This document shows, piece after piece, positions 30,205 to 36,306 of a DNA stretch of 36,306 bases. The translations under genes and the position numbers were made by a program. The notes under the pieces were generated by a model. It was not told the DNA's origin, made no database searches, and saw only the letters and a program-made list of their open reading frames with translations. Location: the NCBI GenBank assembly GCA_003550305.1, contig QKYT01000393.1, forward strand, positions 73,206 to 109,511, read 5' to 3'. The stretch is from Glomus cerebriforme (taxonomy: Eukaryota > Glomeromycota > Glomeromycetes > Glomerales > Glomeraceae). Every line of letters starts with the position of its first letter. Positions within the stretch are counted from its first letter, which is position 1.

Positions 30205-32266
30205 CTAAATATCAAAATCAATTTCTTTGGTAGTATAATCTTTACATTGTATAAAAAGATGAAATTAGTTATGAAATTGATTATAATATCAATAAACGTA
30301 ATTATTACTTACCGTTATTATTAGATTTGTTAGAATCAATATCATTATCAATATTAAATTCAAATTTTCTTGTTATATAACCTTAAAATCAAATAATAAA
30401 AACATTAATATTTGTTTTTTAAGAAAACCCATTTTTAACAAGTGTAGCAACGCATCACAAATTTTAGATTTTCCGTGTAAAAAAAAACGCGAAATCATGT
30501 GACACGAACTAAAGTCATATGGCTAATTTCTTAATTCTGACCGAATGTCATAATGCTGGCCAATTTTCGCGATTTTTCTGGGGGAAGTTTGATCACGTGA
30601 CATCCCAAATTTTCGTAACATTAATGTAAGGTGCGCTGCTACCCAAATATTAAACCATCGGATAATAAATAATTTTTTTTTTTACCATTGTCATTATTAT
30701 CCCCAATCCAATTATCATCAAAATTTCCTTTAACTTAAAAAAATATAGACAAGATTAATAATAATAATAATAATAATAATATGAAATTATAAATAACAAC
30801 TGATAAAATAATTACCATTAATATCATTTGTATCATCATACTGTGGGTCTAATTAAATAAAAAATATATATTAGTATAAAAATTATCATCATATCATTTA
30901 AAAAAAATATATATCATTATCAATAAAAAAAAATTACTTTGGATTTTTAAGCTTCTGAAACTTCTGGTAGATACTGCAGATTTTATCATTGCGCTCAAAG
31001 ATCTACTTTTATATATAGCACCTTGATTATTTGTTGTTACAGGTCCAATATCTGACGACTTTATAATTCTAGTTGAGTTGGCAGGTTCAAATGGTTCTTT
31101 ACAATAAATATTAAAAATTTTTTCTTTTATTTCAGTAGCTATTGGTCTTTTATTTGGATCAGAATACCAACATTCTTTCATTAATTCAATATAACCTTTG
31201 GGTGCATTTGTAACAATTGGAGGACGAAGTTCATCACATATTTCAATAATAAGGTCAGTATCATGATTCTTGTCCCAAAAAGGTCTTCTACCAGTCATTA
31301 ATTCCCACATAATCATACCAAAACCATAAATATCTGAAGCTTTAGTATATTTTTGTCCTTGAAGAACCTCTGGAGCAATATATGGAATAATTCCATAAAT
31401 CTCATCATCATCATCATCTAATGCAGATTTACTTATTCCAAAATCACCTGTTACTGCTTTTACTACTAATGCTAGTCCTAGAACAAAAATATTTCCACTA
31501 TGATAATCTTTGTGAATAATATTTGCATTATGTATGTCATAAAGTCCATTTGCAATATAATGTAGTATACATAACTTAATATGCCAATTAATATTAAAGA
31601 AATTATTATTTATATAATGTGCTAAATCTCCTTCTTCATAATATTTTGTAATTATCATAAAATTTTTGGTAATAGGATGTTGAGTGATTCCATAATATGT
31701 ATTAATATAAGCAAAATATGGGTACTCAAGATTATAAAATATTTTGAGCTAAAATATAAAAAAAATAAAGTTAAAAAATCATGGTTCTAATATAAAAATA
31801 TCGTTATAAAAAAAATAAATAAATAAAATTACTCAACCTCATTTAATTCTTTAGAGTTGATGTTTTTAGAATTATTAAGTTCTTTAAGAGCAACTGTCAT
31901 TTTACCATAACGATTAAACTCATTCCAATTAATTATTCGACCATCAATCCAAGTAGCTTTATAAATTTTACTAAATCCTCCTTCAGCAATAAATTTTATA
32001 TTTTCAAATCTATCATAAGGAACAAATTCCATTTTTTCACCAATAATACCACGATTAGTTATAGTAAATTTTACAAAATCATCAATAATTTCATTTCCAC
32101 TTGATATAAATATTTTCATTGGTTTGTAACATGATTTACAAAACTGAAATTCATTCAAATGTTTTTTATATTTATTACATCCATTACATTTCTTAAATTC
32201 AGTGATTATATTATCGTTTGTTGATTGTAGGAATAATAAATCACATAATTTGTGGATTTGTTCCAT
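30205..32266 (-). CDS. protein kinase (TKL-like) with acidic micro-exon tail
   Basis: Inferred exons are 32266-31838, 31748-30938, 30848-30816, 30733-30686, 30381-30313 and 30239-30205, with GT-AG introns of 89, 89, 82, 304 and 73 nt. Phases agree and give 474 aa. The N-terminus carries paired cysteines (CNGC...CKSC, about residues 27-46), a possible zinc site. The kinase domain follows: glycine loop AEGGFSKIYKA, VALKEL Lys, HKDYHSGN catalytic loop, GDFG, PYIAPEVL, SDIYGFGMIMWELMTGRRP and CWYSDPNKRP. All catalytic residues are present, so an active Ser/Thr or dual-specificity kinase is likely. The first donor (GTTGAG) is weak but sits at the intron site seen in the other kinase of this window. 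The acidic, Asn-rich tail (residues after about 415) is spread over four small exons and ends TTKEIDFDI. Intron 3 carries an AAT microsatellite and intron 4 a probable mobile element. Confidence 0.85.
30444..30642. mobile_element. miniature inverted-repeat element inside a kinase intron
   Basis: GTAGCAACGCATC at the left is matched by the inverted GTAGCAGCGCACC at the right. Further inward CATGTGAC pairs loosely with a CACGTGAC block. It contains CATAATGCTGGCCAA, the motif also seen in the element at 3719-3820. It accounts for most of the unusual 304-nt length of the intron (others are 73-89 nt). The target-site duplication is unclear. Confidence 0.55.
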
Positions 32267-32294
32267 TTATTTATTTTGTATATACAACTGAATG

Positions 32295-32330
32295 TTTTTT
32301 TTTTTTTTGGAAAAAAAAAAATTTTTTTTT
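32295..32330. repeat. T14-GG-A11-T9 homopolymer hairpin upstream of a kinase
   Basis: Fourteen T, GG, eleven A and nine T in direct succession, 29 nt upstream of the kinase ATG at 32266. It is a poly(dA:dT) tract able to fold back, and such tracts often mark nucleosome-poor promoters. Confidence 0.6.
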
Positions 32331-34931
32331 CGTTCATTATTAAATCAAATTAATAAATAGGGGTGTAGTACAATTCTAAATCAAGGAGCGTTACAGACTT
32401 ATCCATAATAGGAAGATTGAACAACAATTATTTTATTAGAAATTTCCCGAAACTGTTAGTCTAAATCGGAAAATGATGTGATGCATAATGTTGAATTCCG
32501 AAATTAATACATTCCAACTTTTTCACAATGTTAATATTTTATGAGAAGAAATCTGTATCAAACCCAAATCCTCCCAAATCTTCAATCGTTGGATATTAAA
32601 AAAATTTAATTAAATTATATTTTACAAGGTAGTAATTATTTTTATTATTATTGAACAATATTTATAATATTAAATTTGCAAAATAATAACTTCTCACTGA
32701 TAACAACTCGATATAAAATTTAACTAAATATCAGAATTCTTATAAGCATCAACATTTAAATTATATAGATTCAATCAAAATTGTGATTTTGTGAGTCAAT
32801 TTATATCAAAGATTTTTGTATATCAAAGTTTATAGTGAATATAAGGCATCATAATTATTTTTCTCTGTCATTTTTCTTTTGTCACATATTTAAGATTTCT
32901 TGATTTTACGTATTTTTTTTCTAATAAAAGAAATTATGATAAAAACAAATTTCAAAATCAAAATGTTTTGTCAATTAATAAATTTTATTTTTTTTTTTTC
33001 ATTCATTCAAAAGTTTATTTTTACTCATACTGGATCATGCATGATTCTATCAATTATACCGAAAATTAATTAACTTAATGATACATTAAGATTTTTTTAA
33101 CGTATAGAATTACCTTAACACCAACTAGTCGTAGTAATTACTCACATAAATTTTAAAAAATATCTTTCATTAGTCTCGCTATTTTTATTCTTTTTCTCCT
33201 ACAAACAATTCTTTTTTTTCTAAAAAATTAGTGTGGATTGAAGATATTGAAGATAATGATGATGGTAAAAAAATATTCTATTATTTTTTTATTTACTATT
33301 TTAGATAAGAGCGTCAAATTAAATAAAATTATGGTAAATTTCTTAAAAAAGATTTTAAAGCTTTCACTCAATGAGTCAATGCCAATGTAATATATGTACA
33401 GGGAGACCTATGGTTATAATAGCTCTATTTCAGTCAGATTTTTCGGTCATAATTAACAAGATAGATCTGGTATTGTTTCACGTTAACTCCTTTGCTATTC
33501 AAAACAGTTTATTATCTATTGTAAATTAACAAGATTTACAAACTATCAAATCAGTGGCTTCATGTCAAGGCCTCAGATGACAGAATCCCTAAAAATAAAA
33601 AAAAATGCCTTCCATTTTCGAAGTATCGAACTATGAATGTTTATAATTACTAATAATTGACGATTGTCAAAAAAAAAAAAATTATTTCAAATTTTTTTTC
33701 GGAAAAAAAGTGGTAAGAAATGATTTATTTCTTTCTTCACCAAAAATATAAATTTCTACAATGTAACTGAACTTGGTGGGTTTTTTAAAATGGACTTTTT
33801 ATCAATTAAGCGGACAATCCTAGAAACTTTCCTGCTAACCAAAAAAGTACATTAAGCCAATAGGAAGTCAAATAAAGTACGTACAAGGATCATCAGAGTC
33901 ATGTGTCCTGCACATAATATTTTATTTCATATTAGAATTTTCGCCCAAATCAAAATAATTACTATATAAGGAAGTATCGTTGTGTATGTCTTAAGACATT
34001 ATAAAAATGGGCCGATAATTTACCTGCATGCGTCGTCATTGTTATACTTTATTACATGACTTTCTAATTAAAGTAATAATCATTAAATATTCTGGGGCAA
34101 CAAACATTTTTTAAATAAAAAAAATGATTTTTGTAGAAAAAAAAAAAAATTTTTTTTTTTCTTTTCATTTCATATTTTAATATTAAAACATGTCGATCTC
34201 TGCATAAAAAATATACAGGGGAGAGGGGCGTATCCAAAATAGTAATTGGCTGAGGGTAAAGCTTTAAATATTAAAGTATAAATTACACATTAAGTAAGCA
34301 AAAGATTTAAGGAGGAAAATTTAGTTACTTTTTTATATTTACTTTCGTTTCTGTCAAATATGGAATTTGAATTATTATTCAAACTTTAGGCCCACTAAAA
34401 CAGACAAAAATACGTCTATTTTTATGTTTAAATGTTTATAAATTTTTTATTAAATTTAGAATTTTCATAAAAATCTTCTGAGTCAATTTGTTTATTTGTT
34501 TTTATGGCACAAAATTAAAGTTAATATTTTATAAACGCTTGATATTTTTTTAAAAAAGTTTATTAGAAGTTTAAAATGTGAAAATAAACGTTTAGAGCTA
34601 CACCTAAAAACGTGTATTTTGATGTGCTATAGGTTTGGGTATTGAATATCCTAACTTTGACGGATTTGATCTGGGATATGATCGAGTACAAAATTATTAT
34701 TTGATTATTCTTTCGGTATCAACAATTGTTTGATAAAAATGATCAAAAATTTAGAAAAAAAGCAAAATAATTTCATTTATGAATTATTTAAATAAGGTTT
34801 TATTTCATTTTTTGATATTTTAAGAAAAATAAAAATTAAAATATTATTTCGTTCTAATGACATAAAAATAAAGGTGACTGAATTATGATCATTTGAGAAA
34901 TCACCCAAACTTAAGAACCTTATACTTATAG
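32331..34931. other. long AT-rich intergenic region
   Basis: No gene is supported over 2.6 kb. An A13/T11 palindrome lies at 34137-34160. A short plus-strand stretch near 33230-33270 (VWIEDIEDNDDG before GTAAAA) could be an exon remnant but is too short to call. Confidence 0.5.
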
Positions 34932-35690
34932 TTAAACGGAGAAAGTTAGCATAATATATGATAAAATTAATAAAATTATTAAAGTAAGGAATTTCACGAG
35001 GTTGTTTTTTTTTCGTGGGGTCGTTAAATAGACCTTTATCTCTGCCGGATTACTATCAACAAAATCAAAACATGCGTTTAATTATGAACCTCAATATAAT
35101 AATAAATGATAAAAAAAAGATAATTTTCTTACCTATTAGACATGGCAGCATTAACTATGATCGTATCATTATTATTGTTCAACCATTGAATGCTTTGATC
35201 AGAAAATTTTTTGTACTTTTTATGTACATGTTCGAAAAATAAATTTTTTTCTTTTTGTTCTTCAGGGAGGGAAGATTCACAAACATGGATACTGAATTGA
35301 TTACGACGTCGTATAGAAAGTAATGGTACCTTCCAACTTATTAGTAAATAATAAGGTGTTCCTTCAATCTGATAACAAAGCATTCCCATTGTTCCACGTA
35401 AGTTTGTCTCAAAACGCCTAACGAAGTTAACAAATGTTAATAATCTATTTGAAAAAATATACAATTTTATTACAGTATATCCAGTTTACTCACACAGGAG
35501 GAGGATTTGTATAAGGGGCGATAATAGGGTTGGCGGCATCAATACTAGTCCCATTAGTATACGTTAGGACATTTGAGAGAGTGTGTAAACTATTGTTTTT
35601 AATTGATATTGAAATCTCTGCTGCTTCAGATAATTTCCTAACGAGGGAGAGAGTGCGAATAACTCCACTTGCCATCACTGATTCAACCAT
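34932..35690 (-). CDS. actinoporin-like (cytolysin/lectin fold) protein with hydrophobic tail
   Basis: Inferred exons are 35690-35494, 35417-35133 and 35052-34932, with introns of 76 and 80 nt starting GTGAGT and GTAAGA. Phases agree and give 200 aa. From about residue 8 to 170 the order of features follows the actinoporin/fungal lectin family: an N-terminal helix, then strands with a central Gly-Met-rich pair and a W-x-V-P turn (before residue 100), and a last strand encoded by exon 3. Family members oligomerise in membranes or bind glycans. The aromatic cluster that binds phosphocholine in animal members is not evident, so membrane-lytic activity cannot be assumed. No signal peptide is seen. 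Unusually, exon 3 continues past the normal end into a basic patch (RKK, 174-176) and about 19 hydrophobic residues (182-200), like a tail anchor. If the last intron is retained, the protein ends at 35129 (161 aa) without this tail. The fold call comes from family pattern only. Confidence 0.65.
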
Positions 35691-35740
35691 AGAGAAGGAA
35701 TAAGAAATTTATAAAATAATTATGGATTGGAATAACGTTA

Positions 35741-35749
35741 TTTTATATA
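35741..35749 (-). promoter_or_regulatory. TATA box of the actinoporin-like gene
   Basis: TATATAAAA on the minus strand, about 50 nt before the ATG at 35690. A second weaker TATAAAT lies closer, at about 35707-35713. Confidence 0.4.
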
Positions 35750-36306
35750 TTGTATATTTATAAATGGAATTGTCACAATGGCCACAATTATCTAAATATT
35801 TTTATAAAAAGGTATTCTATTTGGAATGAGCGTCTGCCTCTTTTTATACTTAAATCAAATTATACTGAGCCAGTACAAAAGTAGCGAAAATTAGGGTAAG
35901 ACAAAAAATTTAAATTTACCAATGTTTACCATGTCCCGATCAAAACAATTTCTAAAAGTGGAAAGGTGTAACTGATTTTGGTTAACATATGCGCGTATCT
36001 GTACACTAACCCTTAATTTTTTCTAGGTTAACCCCAAATTTTTGTGGTACAATTATAGTCACGGTCATCTAATTGACACTATTTTGATTGGTTAATATGA
36101 TCTGGGTTGTACAATAATTATATAGTTTGTAAATCAATATTTTCATGTTCGATCTGTTCGCATTTTAGAAATAAAAAATTACTTACTGTATTTCTACTTA
36201 GCCTTTTAAAATGTCCACTTACCCTGCCTCTAATGTTATTACACTTAATCAAAATAGTACTCATTATACTTATACAATTATTAAAGAAGGATATTATCCC
36301 CAAAAT
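35750..36306. other. right-edge DNA, no gene supported
   Basis: A 61-codon minus-strand frame at 36118-36303 contains two donor-like GTAAGT sequences and could be part of an exon of a gene running out of the window. It shows no recognisable domain and is not called. Confidence 0.4.

Noticed and set aside
35015..35242. 75-codon plus-strand open frame
   Set aside because: It lies opposite exons 2 and 3 of the actinoporin-like gene and starts without ATG.
1..36306. tRNA, rRNA or CRISPR features
   Set aside because: No tRNA B-box in context, no rRNA-like GC-rich conserved stretch and no regular direct-repeat array were seen. A covariance-model scan would be decisive.

Overview
The window looks like nuclear DNA of an arbuscular mycorrhizal fungus (Glomeromycotina, most like Rhizophagus). 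This is an inference. It rests on extreme AT richness, short GT-AG introns of about 70-90 nt, and protein kinases with the NWTSGN...IDxFIQ N-terminal block typical of that group. A secreted glyoxal oxidase, BTB-BACK and Kelch remnants, and many small inverted-repeat elements point the same way. No bacterial operons, RNA genes or CRISPR arrays were seen.

Layout. 1-288 (-): 5' part of a gene for a secreted protein with several Lys-Arg sites, a candidate Kex2-processed peptide precursor. 450-4945: non-coding, with a foldback element (2732-2907), a TTAA-flanked miniature element (3719-3820) and long A/T homopolymers. 5032-6810 (+): intact two-exon glyoxal oxidase. 6811-10570: non-coding. 10571-12569 (-): four-exon kinase gene with a duplicated N-lobe. 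13450-23600: a repeat-dominated block with two large inverted-repeat clusters, a Kelch-type remnant and unrecognised coding-like fragments. 23730-25012 (+): BTB-BACK-SPRY-like pseudogene. 25586-27689 (-): five-exon, diverged and frameshifted Hsp70 gene. 28155-28336: pogo-like miniature element. 30205-32266 (-): six-exon kinase whose acidic tail is split over micro-exons. 34932-35690 (-): three-exon actinoporin-like gene with a hydrophobic C-terminal tail.

The genes do not form a pathway. They are typical members of expanded, fast-evolving fungal families (secreted peptides, kinases, Hsp70, BTB, Kelch) in repeat-rich DNA. Exon joins were inferred by eye from splice consensus, phase and family resemblance, and none was tested against transcripts.

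Strongest leads: the Kex2-type precursor at the left edge; the actinoporin-like gene with a tail segment; a flipped 85-bp segment inside otherwise inverted repeat arms; the heptamer TACTGTA/TACAGTA, counted about 31 times and never in an exon of an annotated intact gene; and the kinase with two N-lobes, in which most of the window's ambiguous bases cluster.
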